The notes beneath the pieces are model-generated. The model made no database searches. It was not told the origin of the DNA and saw only the letters and a list, made by a program, of their open reading frames with translations. The position numbers and the translations under genes are program-made. From Clostridium sp. MB40-C1 (lineage in GTDB: Bacteria; Bacillota; Clostridia; Clostridiales; Clostridiaceae): DNA of 64,000 bases. The stretch lies in NCBI RefSeq assembly GCF_030913655.1, contig NZ_CP133189.1, positions 1,550,001 through 1,614,000 on the forward strand, given 5' to 3'. Below, piece by piece: positions 43,522 through 53,294 of this stretch. Within the stretch, counting starts at the first letter, position 1; each line of letters opens with the position of its first letter.

Positions 43522-45129
43522 TTATTTGAGCACATCCAAAGAATTCATCACCAAAATATCATTTTCTTTTATTACTGTTTCGCCTCTTGGTATGATAATC
43601 TCCTCACTACGTTTTATCATAACAATAATTTGATCTGGATTAGTTGAAAACTCTGAAATTTTCTTTTCTCGCCACTTGCTACTAGAAGTGATTTTCAGTT
43701 CAACGAGATGGATAGCAGTCTCGTCTTGAAATGCAGGTGCACTTAAAACTGCAATATCCTTTTCGAGTAACATGGTACTTCCGCTTGGCACAATAATTTC
43801 CTTATTTCTTATGAGCATTACAATCAGTGTATCTGTTGGAAATGCAATCTCCCTTAATTCTTTATTTTTCCACGGATGACACTCAGTAATCGCCAACTTT
43901 ATAAATTGTACATCAGTTTCCTCGGTATAGTCATTAAAAGTTTTTAAAACATTCGCGTTATTATCAATCATCTTGAGCTTGTTTGCCATTATTGGAATTA
44001 GCGTACCTTGAAACGTGATCGATAGTAGGACGATAAAAAACACGATATGAAACACATCATTCTTTGTATACGCTTCACTTACTGTAGCCATAATTGCAAA
44101 TACAATAGAAGCGGCTCCCCTAAGTCCTGCAAAAGATATCAAAATCTGTTGACGAGCTTTACATTTTAACGGTGCAAGTATCAAAAAGACAGCAACTGGT
44201 CTTGCTACAAATGTCAAAAATAACGCTATGGCTACAGATAATAGTAAGATAGATGAAAATTGAGATGGGAATGCTAAAAGTCCAAGCAGGAAAAATATTA
44301 GCATCTGCATGAGCCCTGTTATTCCATCAAAAAAGTGAACAAGGGATTGCTTGTTTTTTATATTTGCATTTCCTAAAACAATTCCAACGATATATGCACT
44401 CAAGTATCCGTTTCCTCGAATTAATTCTGGAATAGCATATGCCAAAATTGCAACTGCCAACACAAATGCGGCATCAAATCCCTCAGTGGCAAATTTAAAA
44501 TGTCGCAGCACAAAAACTGCAACAAAAGATATTATAATCCCAATGACTGAGCCATATATCAATTGTGCAAAGACCGTATATGCAAGAATCCCTGCACTGG
44601 CTTTACCGCTCATAATCGACAACATAATTGTAGTCAACATATAAGAACAAGGGTCATTACTACCGCTTTCAACTTCCAATATAGACGCAGTGTTATCTTT
44701 GAGATTCAACTTTTTAGAGCGCAGTATAGAAAACACTGAAGCTGCATCTGTGGAACTAATTACAGAACCAATCAACAAACTTTCTAGTAATTCTATGTTT
44801 AGCATGAAATAACAAAACATTCCAGTAAGCCCGGCAGTAAGAATTACACCCACCGTAGAAAGTAGGATAGATTTTGCGGCAACAGGTCTCGCTTCACTCC
44901 ACCTTGTTCCAAATCCGCCGTAAAACATAATAAAAATCAGAGCTACAGAACAAATTTTTTCCGCAAATTGATAATTTTCAAAAGAAATTTTAAAAAGTCC
45001 GTCAGAGCCGAAAATCATGCCTAACACAATAAACGCCAAGAGCGTAGGGACACCCAGTTTGCTTGAAATTTTATTAAACATTACACATATTACAATGATA
45101 ATTGCTGTAATTAAAAGATAAATTGCCAA
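43522..45129 (-). CDS. NhaP2/CPA1-type cation:proton antiporter with C-terminal RCK_C domains
   Basis: A 535-aa antiporter. About 12 hydrophobic helices fill residues 1-385, including GSVISSTDAASVFSILR and EVESGSNDP, the CPA1 ion-site motifs. Two TrkA-C-like regulatory modules follow (about 400-470 and 470-535), each with a P-S/R-G sequence repeat (IVPSGSTML, IIPRGETVI). Likely K+(Na+)/H+ exchange at the cytoplasmic membrane. The TTG start at 45129 has SD AGGAGG. Its codons use visibly more G and C than neighbouring recG and fakA, suggesting horizontal acquisition. Two hairpins lie upstream. Confidence 0.88.
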   Translation of the reverse strand: MAIYLLITAIIIVICVMFNKISSKLGVPTLLAFIVLGMIFGSDGLFKISFENYQFAEKICSVALIFIMFYGGFGTRWSEARPVAAKSILLSTVGVILTAGLTGMFCYFMLNIELLESLLIGSVISSTDAASVFSILRSKKLNLKDNTASILEVESGSNDPCSYMLTTIMLSIMSGKASAGILAYTVFAQLIYGSVIGIIISFVAVFVLRHFKFATEGFDAAFVLAVAILAYAIPELIRGNGYLSAYIVGIVLGNANIKNKQSLVHFFDGITGLMQMLIFFLLGLLAFPSQFSSILLLSVAIALFLTFVARPVAVFLILAPLKCKARQQILISFAGLRGAASIVFAIMATVSEAYTKNDVFHIVFFIVLLSITFQGTLIPIMANKLKMIDNNANVLKTFNDYTEETDVQFIKLAITECHPWKNKELREIAFPTDTLIVMLIRNKEIIVPSGSTMLLEKDIAVLSAPAFQDETAIHLVELKITSSSKWREKKISEFSTNPDQIIVMIKRSEEIIIPRGETVIKENDILVMNSLDVLK

Positions 45130-45440
45130 GTATTCGCCTCCTAAATCTACAATAATATAAAGAACTCTTACATCAAATATCTAGTTAGTAATTTCCGTTG
45201 TACAAGAATTCTCTTATTGTTTAATATTATACTAGTAAAGGCTATGAGAAGCAATTCTCTCCACTTCTCACAGCCACTGAACACTTATCTATATAGACTT
45301 TATTCAAATTTAATAAAAACTTTCCAAACCTCTAGGTGAAAATTCCAATTCACCTAAATCTTAAAGGCTATATGTATAATCATAGTTACTCTTAATTCAG
45401 CTCCACTAGTGAGATAAATTTTAAATACTTATACTAAAAT
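45130..45440. other. Intergenic region with two hairpins upstream of the antiporter
   Basis: No gene. A 12-bp inverted repeat GGCTATGAGAAG / CTTCTCACAGCC lies at 45240-45274 and a second one TAGGTGAA / TTCACCTA at about 45333-45357. They could form an attenuator or ion-sensing leader ahead of the antiporter, or be regulator sites. I recognise no known riboswitch class. Confidence 0.45.
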
Positions 45441-45442
45441 GA

Positions 45443-45468
45443 GAAAAAAAAGCCCTTAGGCTTTTTAT
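45443..45468 (-). terminator. yloU-fakA terminator
   Basis: On minus, AAAAAGCC taa GGGCTTTTTTTCTC directly behind the fakA stop codon is a standard intrinsic terminator. Confidence 0.85.
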
Positions 45469-47123
45469 TCAACAGATACTATAAAGTAATATAAAGGCTG
45501 CTTTCCACTATAACATTGAATATCGATATCTGAGTATTTTGCTTCTAGCTCATGTGCAAATTCTTCTACTTTTTCCTCATCACAATCTTTTCCATAGAAA
45601 ATTGTAATAAGTTCGCTATCTTCACTTACCATGTTAGTTATAATAGTCTCACAAACATTGTATATATCTTTTCCTACTTCATTAATCTTTCCTTCAACTA
45701 ATCCTAAAACATTACCTTCCTTAATAACCTTGCCATCCATTTCTGTATCTCTTACAGCATAAGTTACAGACCCTGTATTAACAGTACCTATAGCTGAGTT
45801 CATTGCATTAGTATTATCTTCTATAGTACCATCAGCATTGAATACTGTTACTGCAGTTATACCTTGTGGTATTGTCTTTGTTGGAATTACAACTACATTT
45901 TTTTCAGCAATTTCGGCTGCTTGTTGTGCTGCCATAATAATGTTTTTATTATTAGGAAGTATAAATATATTTTTTGCATTTATATTATTTATAGCTTCTA
46001 ATATGTCTTGAGTACTAGGATTCATTGTCTGACCGCCTTCAATAACAAAGTCAACACCAAGATCCTTAAATATATTTCTAAGACCTTCTCCCATAGTAAC
46101 AGCTATGAAAGCAAATTCTTGAATCTCTTTATTACTACTATTTACATTAGAAGCTGTTTCTTCTTTAGTAGTAGCATATTCTAGTTCAAGAATCTTTCTA
46201 TGTTCTTCTCGCATATTATCAATTTTAATCTTTGATAATTCTCCTAACTTTAATGCTTGTGAAAGTACATCTCCAGGATTATTTGTATGAACATGAACCT
46301 TTATTATATCATCTACACCCACTACAATTATAGAATCACCTATAGGTTCAAGAAAATTTTTAAAATCTAAAGATTTTTCCATTGCACTTTCAGTATTTAT
46401 AAAGAATTCTGTACAATAACCATATTTTATATCTTCTGATTTTATAGTTGCTTGAGCTGGCTTATTAGTTTCACCTGAAGATTGAGTATATTCAATTTTT
46501 TCAGCTTCAATATTTTCTTTTAATGCATTATACATACCTTTTAAAATAATTAGTAATCCCATTCCACCTGCATCTACAACTTTAGCTTCTTTTAGTGCAG
46601 GAAGCATTTCAGGTGTTTTATTTAATACCATTTCACTGTATTTACATACTTTATTTAAAAGTTCTATTATATCAGTTTCATTTGAATTAACAGCACTTTC
46701 TCCAGCCGCTCTAACTATAGTTAAAATCGTCCCTTCCGTTGGACGCATAACTGCCTTATATGCATGATTTGCTCCTTCCTGTAAACTGTTAGCAAAGTCT
46801 ACAGCATCAGCACTATCTTTGCCTTCAAATCCCTTAGCTATTCCTCTAAATATTTGAGAAAGGATAACTCCTGAGTTACCTCTAGCACCCATTAATGCTC
46901 CTCTAGCAACTTTTTTAGCTATTTCTGCTATAGAAGTACTATTTACATCTTCTATTTCCTCTACAGCACTTCTAAAAGTCATAGACATATTTGTTCCTGT
47001 ATCTCCATCTGGAACTGGAAATACATTCAAAGAGTTTACAAACTCTTTTTTTTCTTCCAAGTTGTTTGAAGCATTTATTATCATATTACGCAAATCATGC
47101 CCATCTATCTTAAAACGTTCCAA
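45465..47123 (-). CDS. fakA: Fatty acid kinase catalytic subunit FakA (YloV, DAK2 family)
   Basis: ATP-dependent kinase that phosphorylates fatty acids held by FakB/DegV proteins, feeding PlsX/PlsY-dependent phospholipid synthesis. 552 aa: N-terminal DhaL-like domain with FPVPDGDTGTNM at 35-46 and GARGNSGVILSQI, then a middle domain and a C-terminal DegV-like half. The TTG start at 47123 has SD GGAGG. It lies 13 nt behind yloU in the conserved yloU-yloV pair. PlsX is also in this window. Confidence 0.9.
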   Translation of the reverse strand: MERFKIDGHDLRNMIINASNNLEEKKEFVNSLNVFPVPDGDTGTNMSMTFRSAVEEIEDVNSTSIAEIAKKVARGALMGARGNSGVILSQIFRGIAKGFEGKDSADAVDFANSLQEGANHAYKAVMRPTEGTILTIVRAAGESAVNSNETDIIELLNKVCKYSEMVLNKTPEMLPALKEAKVVDAGGMGLLIILKGMYNALKENIEAEKIEYTQSSGETNKPAQATIKSEDIKYGYCTEFFINTESAMEKSLDFKNFLEPIGDSIIVVGVDDIIKVHVHTNNPGDVLSQALKLGELSKIKIDNMREEHRKILELEYATTKEETASNVNSSNKEIQEFAFIAVTMGEGLRNIFKDLGVDFVIEGGQTMNPSTQDILEAINNINAKNIFILPNNKNIIMAAQQAAEIAEKNVVVIPTKTIPQGITAVTVFNADGTIEDNTNAMNSAIGTVNTGSVTYAVRDTEMDGKVIKEGNVLGLVEGKINEVGKDIYNVCETIITNMVSEDSELITIFYGKDCDEEKVEEFAHELEAKYSDIDIQCYSGKQPLYYFIVSVE

Positions 47124-47136
47124 TTTTAGTACCTCC

Positions 47137-47484
47137 TTAGACCCTTACACCTTGAACATTGACCGTTATACTTGAAACCTTTAAACCCGTATATTTTTCA
47201 ACATTGTATTTTATCTTTTGTATTATATTATTAGCAATAACAGATATCTTTGTTCCATACTCTACTATTATGTATAGCTCTATAGATAATTTATCATCTT
47301 TGCTATTAATTTTTACACCTTTACTTAAACTTTCTTTCTTTAATATCTCCCAAAGACCATCTTTAGCATTCTTTGAAGCCATACCAACTACTCCATAACA
47401 CTCCATAGTTGATAGTCCAACGATATTAGCCAAAACTTCATGGGTATAGTTTACAGAACCCATTTCGTTAGTTAAACCTAACAT
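47137..47484 (-). CDS. yloU: Asp23/Gls24 (YloU) family protein
   Basis: A 115-aa Asp23/Gls24 protein; members are linked to cell-envelope stress. The family marks are the start GSVNYTHEVLANIVGLSTMECYGVVGMA and the beta strand ELYIIVEYGTKISVIANNI, ending VNVQGVRV. SD AGGAGG. Always coupled to fakA in Firmicutes, suggesting a joint role that is not defined. Confidence 0.9.
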   Translation of the reverse strand: MLGLTNEMGSVNYTHEVLANIVGLSTMECYGVVGMASKNAKDGLWEILKKESLSKGVKINSKDDKLSIELYIIVEYGTKISVIANNIIQKIKYNVEKYTGLKVSSITVNVQGVRV

Positions 47485-47597
47485 ATCTATTCCTCCTTAA
47501 TCTGCGTACATAATACTTATTTTATATTATATACATAATTTTATCAAGAAAATTAATCACATTAATACTTATTCTTACTATTTATTTTATATTTTAC

Positions 47598-47627
47598 TTG
47601 CCAAAAACATAATAACTGTGCTACAAT
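47598..47627 (+). promoter_or_regulatory. Candidate rpmB promoter
   Basis: TTGCCA (47598-47603), 18-bp spacer, TACAAT (47622-47627), 56 nt before the rpmB ATG. Confidence 0.55.
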
Positions 47628-47682
47628 AAAATACGTTCTATGGTATGGAATTTTTAACTTCAGTTATAGGAGGTGTTTTTAG

Positions 47683-47874
47683 ATGTCAAAAGTATGCGAA
47701 GTATGCGGAAAAGGCGTTATAGCAGGTGTACAATACAGCCACTCTCATCGTCAATCAAAAAGAAGATGGGCTCCAAATATAAAAAGTGTTAAAGCTATAG
47801 TTAACGGAACACCTAAGAGAATAAGGGTATGTACTAGATGCCTACGTTCAGGAAAAGTACAACGTGCTATATAA
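47683..47874 (+). CDS. rpmB: 50S ribosomal protein L28
   Basis: A 63-aa L28 starting MSKVCEVCGKGVIAGVQYSH. Both cysteine pairs are kept (CEVC and CTRC near the end), so it is the zinc-ribbon form. SD AGGAGGTG. It is the only plus-strand gene in a long minus-strand stretch and lies between spoVM and yloU-fakA, as in Bacillus. Confidence 0.97.
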   Translation: MSKVCEVCGKGVIAGVQYSHSHRQSKRRWAPNIKSVKAIVNGTPKRIRVCTRCLRSGKVQRAI

Positions 47875-47880
47875 GCAAAA

Positions 47881-47922
47881 AAAATGCAATTGACAAAAGC
47901 AATTGCATTTTTTTATTTTTTT
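47881..47922. terminator. rpmB terminator (bidirectional)
   Basis: AAAAAAATGCAATTG acaaaag CAATTGCATTTTTTT: a 15-bp stem with runs on both sides, 6 nt behind rpmB. It can also end the spoVM transcript from the other strand. Confidence 0.88.
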
Positions 47923-48000
47923 GATATGTTCTAAATAAAAATTGTCTTTTAATACTAATCCAAGTGTTAAATCAAATTTCAATATTCACCTCTGCACCAC

Positions 48001-48069
48001 TTATTTCCTAGTAAAAATTTTTATTATTTTAGATAGAAACTTAGGAAGTTTAATTGCTATAATTTTCAT
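48001..48069 (-). CDS. spoVM: SpoVM, 22-aa spore morphogenetic peptide
   Basis: A 22-codon gene read from ATG 48069 with SD AGGGGG 5 nt upstream. The peptide is an amphipathic helix starting MKIIAIKLPKFLSK, sharing the core IKLPKFL, including the proline at position 9, with Bacillus SpoVM. That peptide recognises the convex forespore membrane and anchors SpoIVA to start coat assembly. The locus agrees: in Bacillus spoVM lies between thiN (yloS) and rpmB, exactly as here. It is shorter than the 26-residue Bacillus peptide at the C-terminal end. Too short for ordinary gene finders. Confidence 0.88.
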   Translation of the reverse strand: MKIIAIKLPKFLSKIIKIFTRK

Positions 48070-48240
48070 AATAACCCCCTATTATTACAACTTAAATTTA
48101 TATTCTTCTATTCATTATATGTATAAATGCTATTTAGGTTACAAAATTTTTTTACAATATTATTATTTTATTTACATGAGAAAATTGCATTCCATATTTT
48201 GAATTTGTAATTATGCAATTTGCTCACATAGATACATTAT
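48070..48240. other. AT-rich gap upstream of spoVM
   Basis: No other gene seen. The longer plus-strand frame across this region is an artefact. A sporulation promoter for spoVM is expected here; CATATAAT on minus could be a SigE -10, but no convincing -35 was found. Confidence 0.5.
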
Positions 48241-48294
48241 AAAAAACTAGTGAAAATATAAGCTTAATTAAAGCTCATCTCTTCACTAGTTTTT
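48241..48294 (-). terminator. Terminator of the stp-to-thiN operon
   Basis: AAAAACTAGTGAA and TTCACTAGTTTTT form a 13-bp stem; on minus a T-run follows. The loop contains a smaller AAGCTT hairpin. It lies about 90 nt behind thiN. Confidence 0.75.
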
Positions 48295-48383
48295 CAGTTA
48301 ACCACTTTATCACAAACTAATAATATACCATAATCCACAGTTAAAATAAACCTAACAAATTACTCATTAATCTATTAATTAGT

Positions 48384-49019
48384 TTAGTCTTTTGAATAAA
48401 TCACAAGCAAAATTCCTTTATCAAAGCTTATTTTAACTTCTTCATCTAAAAATTCATTAGAAATAGTAATTGGACTTCCTACTTCTAAATAAAACTTATT
48501 TAAAGGATATTTTGCTCCTATTATAGTTAAATTATGTACATTATTATAATAGGCAGCTAAAGAAAATGTTTTTCCTTCTTCTCCATATAAAGCTATTGGT
48601 TTGTCTGTTATAGTAATAATATTATTATTATCTTTTATGTATGAAGTAATATTTTTACGCAAACATTTTAAAAGCATACCTAAATTTCCTAAAACATGAT
48701 CCACTCTTGTTCCAGTACATCCTAAAAAAACTATTTCATCACATCCAAGTTCAATAGCCTTATTTACAGCAATCTCTGTATCTGTGTAGTCTTTTTCTGG
48801 ATTATACTTAATTATTTCACATCCTTTATTCGTAAAATAATTAAGTACCTCTTCATCAATAGAATCAAAGTCTCCCATTAATATATCAGGACTTATATTA
48901 TATTCACGCAAACAATTAGCACCACTATCCGCACAAATTAAATATGAAGCTTCCTTTAATTCTTTTGAAATCAAACTATAAGAAGGAGGGTCCCCCCCGG
49001 ATATTATTACAACTTTCAT
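48384..49019 (-). CDS. thiN: Thiamine pyrophosphokinase
   Basis: Transfers pyrophosphate from ATP to thiamine to give TPP. 211 aa with ICADSGANCL, the catalytic MGDFDSIDEEVL, YNPEKDYTDTEIAVNKAIELG and GCTGTRVDHVLGNL. Starts 2 nt behind rpe with SD AAGAAGGA, so coupled to it; the rsgA-rpe-thiN run is the conserved Firmicute order. Confidence 0.94.
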   Translation of the reverse strand: MKVVIISGGDPPSYSLISKELKEASYLICADSGANCLREYNISPDILMGDFDSIDEEVLNYFTNKGCEIIKYNPEKDYTDTEIAVNKAIELGCDEIVFLGCTGTRVDHVLGNLGMLLKCLRKNITSYIKDNNNIITITDKPIALYGEEGKTFSLAAYYNNVHNLTIIGAKYPLNKFYLEVGSPITISNEFLDEEVKISFDKGILLVIYSKD

Positions 49020-49020
49020 A

Positions 49021-49671
49021 TTAGAATCCTTCTTTTAAATTTTTTATATTTTTTTCAATTTCTCCATTTTTAAATACTGCAGAACCAGCTACAATAACAT
49101 TTGCTCCACAATCAACAACTTCTTTTATATTATCTACTCCTACCCCACCATCTACTTCTATTAATAAATCTTTATTGTATTTTTCCGCCATTTTCTTTAC
49201 TTCTTTTATTTTATCTGAACAATATTTTATGTATTTCTGTCCTCCAAATCCAGGATTAACTGACATAATCAAAACCATATCTACAATTCCAATTAAGTGT
49301 TTTATTGATTCTATAGGGGTAGCTGGATTTAATGAAATACCTGCTTTTACTCCAAAACTTTTTATGTAATTTATAGTTCTATCCAAATGCTTCTCTGCTT
49401 CATAATGAATAGTTATTATGTCTGCTCCTGCTTTAACAAAGTCCTCAACATATCTTGATGGCTCTTCTATCATTAAATGTACATCAAAAGGTAATTTAGT
49501 GATAGATCTCAAACTCTTCATAACTGGAACTCCAAATGAAATATTAGGAACAAACATTCCATCCATTACATCTATGTGGATTAAATCTGCACCATATTTT
49601 TCCAAATTAATTGTATCTTCTCCAAGTTTTGCAAAATCTGCTGACAATATAGATGGTGATAGTTTTACCAT
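49021..49671 (-). CDS. rpe: Ribulose-phosphate 3-epimerase
   Basis: Interconverts ribulose-5-phosphate and xylulose-5-phosphate in the pentose-phosphate pathway. 216-aa TIM barrel with [31 protein letters not shown] (metal-binding His/Asp), [20 protein letters not shown] and EVDGGVG. Its start overlaps the rsgA stop. Confidence 0.96.
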   Translation of the reverse strand: MVKLSPSILSADFAKLGEDTINLEKYGADLIHIDVMDGMFVPNISFGVPVMKSLRSITKLPFDVHLMIEEPSRYVEDFVKAGADIITIHYEAEKHLDRTINYIKSFGVKAGISLNPATPIESIKHLIGIVDMVLIMSVNPGFGGQKYIKYCSDKIKEVKKMAEKYNKDLLIEVDGGVGVDNIKEVVDCGANVIVAGSAVFKNGEIEKNIKNLKEGF

Positions 49672-50534
49672 TTGTTCTTACCTCCGTTTATAACTTCCTC
49701 TAATGTTCTAGTATAAAAATTATATCTATTTTTATCAATTTTTTGTTCTTCTACTGCTTTTTTTACAACACATCCTGGTTCTTTATAATGTAAGCATCCA
49801 TTAAATTTACATTCATGCTCATAATCCCAGAACTCAGGAAAATAACTTTTTAAATCTTCTTTTGATTCAATGCTTAAATTAATACTTGAGAAACCTGGTG
49901 TATCAACTACAAAGCCTTCACATACTTCTACTAATTCACTATGCCTTGTTGTATGCTTTCCCCTTTTTAGCTTTTCACTTATCTCTCCAGTCTGCATTAC
50001 ATCTTTTCCAACTATATTATTTAATATAGTTGATTTTCCTACACCCGATGGTCCACAAAAAACAGTTATATTTTCTTTTAATTTGCATCTTAATTCGTCT
50101 AACCCTACACTATTTTTAGCATTTAAAAAAATATACTCGTATCCAGCCTTTTTAATCATTTTTACTACTTCATGCTCTTCATACCCTTCAACTAAATCAA
50201 TCTTATTAAAACAAACTACTGCTTTTATATCTTTTATTTCACATTGAAGCAAAAATTTATTTAAAAGATCTAAATTTATATCTGGATTTTTCAGTGCAAA
50301 AACAACAAAGGCTTGAGTAATATTAGCCACTAATGGTCTTATCAATTCATTCTTTCTTTCGTATATTTTCTCAATAGCTCCTTTACCTTTATCCAGAGTT
50401 ATCTTTACTCTGTCCCCCACAATTGGGGACAGACCATCTTTTCTAAATTTACCTCTAGCTTTACACTCAAAGATTTCATTATTAACTTTAACATAATAAA
50501 ATCCCCCAATTCCTTTTACTATTATCCCTTCCAT
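49665..50534 (-). CDS. rsgA: Small-subunit ribosome biogenesis GTPase RsgA
   Basis: Circularly permuted GTPase that checks 30S maturation. About 289 aa: N-terminal OB fold ([21 protein letters not shown]), G4 FNKIDL, G1 [12 protein letters not shown]3 VDTPGFSS, and a C-terminal zinc knuckle [17 protein letters not shown] 50534 has SD AGGAGG. It follows the kinase prkC; in Bacillus the RsgA orthologue CpgA is a PrkC substrate. Confidence 0.95.
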   Translation of the reverse strand: MEGIIVKGIGGFYYVKVNNEIFECKARGKFRKDGLSPIVGDRVKITLDKGKGAIEKIYERKNELIRPLVANITQAFVVFALKNPDINLDLLNKFLLQCEIKDIKAVVCFNKIDLVEGYEEHEVVKMIKKAGYEYIFLNAKNSVGLDELRCKLKENITVFCGPSGVGKSTILNNIVGKDVMQTGEISEKLKRGKHTTRHSELVEVCEGFVVDTPGFSSINLSIESKEDLKSYFPEFWDYEHECKFNGCLHYKEPGCVVKKAVEEQKIDKNRYNFYTRTLEEVINGGKNKW

Positions 50535-50553
50535 ATATCCTCCTAAATGTATT

Positions 50554-52491
50554 TTAAGGATTTGGTTCACTCCTCAATCTTATAGTAGTTCCTTGTGGAA
50601 CTTTCTTTCCAGGAGATACACTTTGAGCTACTATTATAAAATCTCCTTTGCCACTTACTTGTATGTTTAAGTTGTTCTGTGCAGCTATACTTTTAGCCTC
50701 ACTTATTGTTTTATCTACAAAATTAGGTACATCAACTAAATCTTTATTTCCATAAGCATAGTAACTTAAGTTAATTACTGTACCTTCTTTTACTTCTGAA
50801 TTTGGTTCAATGCTTTGAACAGAAACTTTTCCATCTAAACTTTCATCAGATGTTGGTATTTTAGTAATTGTTCCAAGTTTTAATTTTGATGATTCTAATA
50901 TTTCCATAGCTTCGTCGAATATTTTATTTACTACATTTGGTACTTTAACAGTTTTAACTTCTAATCCTCTACTAACTACTAAATCTACAGTTGTATTTTC
51001 TCCAATTTCTGTTCCAGGTTCAGGTGATTGGCCGCATACACGATTTTTTTCTATATTACTATATTTAAAAGTTGTCTTACCTAACTTCAAGTTGTATGTC
51101 CTAAGATATTCTTTAGCTGCTTCAATTTCTACATCAATTAAATTTGGTATAGCAGCTACTCTAGGCCCAGAACTAACAATTACTCTTATTTCATCCACTT
51201 CTCCTGTATTAATTTCTTTTCCTTCCTCTGGAAAACATTTAATGACTACCCCTTTAGGTTTATCACTGCTTTCTGTAGATGGAGCAAATTTAAGTCCTAA
51301 CTCCTCTACTTTTTTCTTTGCTTCTTCTTCAGCAATTCCAATTATCTTAGGTACCGTAACATTTTTACCTTTTTGGGACCTCAACTTATTTTGCGAAACA
51401 AAATAAGCTGTAATACCTATGATTAATATAGAAAATATAGCTAAACTACTAATTATAATTTTCTTTGTTTTGCCACTTATTTTAGGTCTCTTTTTTAGTA
51501 GCTTATGTTTATAATTATCTTCCTCTTCATCTTCATCTTCATCATATTCTTCATCTTCATCATTCACATTTTTAGTATAAGACCCTTTATTTATAATAGT
51601 TGTAGCTTCTGTTATAGGCTTCATAACTCTTGTATACTCATTTTCTTTATTCTCAAGAGTGATCTTAGAATCTGGGTTGTTTTTGATTTTTTCAAGATCT
51701 ATAAACAATTCATTAGAAGTATGGTATCTTTTATAGGGCTCTTTTTCAATAGATTTCAATATAATATTATTCAAACTATCTGGAATATCTGAATTTATTT
51801 CCTTAGGTGGTACCACTGGTTCCTGTATATGTTTTAATGCTACTGAAACAGGACTTTCTGCATCATAAGGAACCTTTCCTGTAACCATTTCATACATTAC
51901 TATTCCTAAAGAATATATATCAGTTTTGCAATCTACAAAGCTTCCTTTTGCTTGTTCCGGAGAAAAATAATGTGCAGATCCTATAACTCTATCGGAATTA
52001 GTTATTGTTACAGAAGAAGTAGCCTTAGCTATACCAAAATCAGTAACCTTGATTATACCATCTTTAGTAACTAGTATGTTATGAGGTTTTACATCCCTAT
52101 GTATTATATTATTATTATGGGCACACTCTAAAGCTTTTGCTATCTGCATAGCAATAACAATAGCTTCATCAGTTTTTAAAACTTTCTTTTCATTTATAAT
52201 TTGTTTTAAAGTTTTCCCATCTACATACTCCATTACTATATAATTAATCCCGTTTTCAGATCCTATATCATATATACCCACAATATTATTATGAGACAAG
52301 CTTGCTGCAGCTGATGCTTCATATTTGAACTTATTCACAAATTCTGCATTATCAGAGTATTGATTCTTTAAAATTTTAACTGCAACAAATCTATTTAGTA
52401 GGTGGCACTTAGCTTTATATACTTCAGCCATACCACCTTCTCCAATTTTCTCTATTAATTCATATCTATTTCCTAGCCTAGCTCCTATCAT
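50554..52491 (-). CDS. prkC: PASTA-domain Ser/Thr kinase PrkC
   Basis: Membrane Hanks-type kinase that senses peptidoglycan fragments; in Bacillus it triggers spore germination. 645 aa: kinase domain with [11 protein letters not shown], lysine 39, HRDVKPHN (131-138) and DFG (151-153). An Asp/Glu-rich juxtamembrane stretch ([16 protein letters not shown]) and one transmembrane helix near residue 350 follow, then four outer PASTA repeats, each opening with a VP- or IP-containing strand. ATG 52491 with GGAGG 11 nt upstream; the upstream TTG at 52509 would consume that SD. Overlaps the stp stop region. Confidence 0.95.
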   Translation of the reverse strand: MIGARLGNRYELIEKIGEGGMAEVYKAKCHLLNRFVAVKILKNQYSDNAEFVNKFKYEASAAASLSHNNIVGIYDIGSENGINYIVMEYVDGKTLKQIINEKKVLKTDEAIVIAMQIAKALECAHNNNIIHRDVKPHNILVTKDGIIKVTDFGIAKATSSVTITNSDRVIGSAHYFSPEQAKGSFVDCKTDIYSLGIVMYEMVTGKVPYDAESPVSVALKHIQEPVVPPKEINSDIPDSLNNIILKSIEKEPYKRYHTSNELFIDLEKIKNNPDSKITLENKENEYTRVMKPITEATTIINKGSYTKNVNDEDEEYDEDEDEEEDNYKHKLLKKRPKISGKTKKIIISSLAIFSILIIGITAYFVSQNKLRSQKGKNVTVPKIIGIAEEEAKKKVEELGLKFAPSTESSDKPKGVVIKCFPEEGKEINTGEVDEIRVIVSSGPRVAAIPNLIDVEIEAAKEYLRTYNLKLGKTTFKYSNIEKNRVCGQSPEPGTEIGENTTVDLVVSRGLEVKTVKVPNVVNKIFDEAMEILESSKLKLGTITKIPTSDESLDGKVSVQSIEPNSEVKEGTVINLSYYAYGNKDLVDVPNFVDKTISEAKSIAAQNNLNIQVSGKGDFIIVAQSVSPGKKVPQGTTIRLRSEPNP

Positions 52492-52492
52492 C

Positions 52493-53242
52493 TTAGCACT
52501 CTCCTCCAAATATCAAAACTGAAATGTTGTCTCGTCCACCTTTGTTTTTGGCTAATTCTACTAGCAATTCACAAGCTTCTCCATTTTTATTCCTTAATAT
52601 TATATCATACATTTCATCTTTATTAACTTCATTTGTAAGTCCATCTGTACATAAAATAACTTTTGTAATTTCATCTCTTTTTCTAACAAAAATATCAATT
52701 TCCACACGCCTTTTTGTACCCAGAGCTCTTGTGATTATATTCTTATTTGGATGATTAGTAGCTTCTTCTTCAGTAATACTTCCATCATCAATTAGCTGTT
52801 GAACTAAGGAATGGTCCTTTGTTATTTTTTCAACACCACTTTCATCAACTATAAAACAACTACTGTCCCCTACATTTGCAATTACAACATGGTCATCCTT
52901 CAACAAACAAGCTGTAATAGTTGTTCCCATACCATTTAGTTTATAATTTCTTTTAGATTCTTTATAAACAACTTCATTAGCATATATAATTGAATTTCTT
53001 AAAGTTTCAACAGCATCATCAATCTCACATGAATTTTTTATGTAATTTATACAAGACTCCACTGCCATCTTACTTGCAATCTCTCCAGCATTATGTCCAC
53101 CCATTCCATCTGCAACAACATATAATTGAAAAGCCTCATTGCCATAAAAATCAAGGTAATCCTCATTTATCTCTCTTACATTACCTTTATCCGACAAATA
53201 ACCCACGATGCCTTTCTCATTATTTTGCCTGTAAATATTCAT
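52493..53242 (-). CDS. stp: PP2C-type Ser/Thr phosphatase (Stp/PrpC)
   Basis: Metal-dependent phosphatase that reverses PrkC. 249 aa with GNVREINEDYL, VVADGMGGHNAGEIAS, NVGDSSCFIV, KDHSLVQQL and the late metal site KGGRDNISVLI. SD GGAGG. It ends 1 nt before the prkC start; the phosphatase-kinase-rsgA order is conserved. Confidence 0.95.
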   Translation of the reverse strand: MNIYRQNNEKGIVGYLSDKGNVREINEDYLDFYGNEAFQLYVVADGMGGHNAGEIASKMAVESCINYIKNSCEIDDAVETLRNSIIYANEVVYKESKRNYKLNGMGTTITACLLKDDHVVIANVGDSSCFIVDESGVEKITKDHSLVQQLIDDGSITEEEATNHPNKNIITRALGTKRRVEIDIFVRKRDEITKVILCTDGLTNEVNKDEMYDIILRNKNGEACELLVELAKNKGGRDNISVLIFGGEC

Positions 53243-53294
53243 AAAAAATTTACCTCCATAATACCTTCCAATTATTATATTAAATAAAGTTTTA

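Noticed and set aside
47942-48202. 86-codon plus-strand frame after rpmB
   Set aside because: No SD, low-complexity Tyr/Ile product, and it covers spoVM on the other strand.
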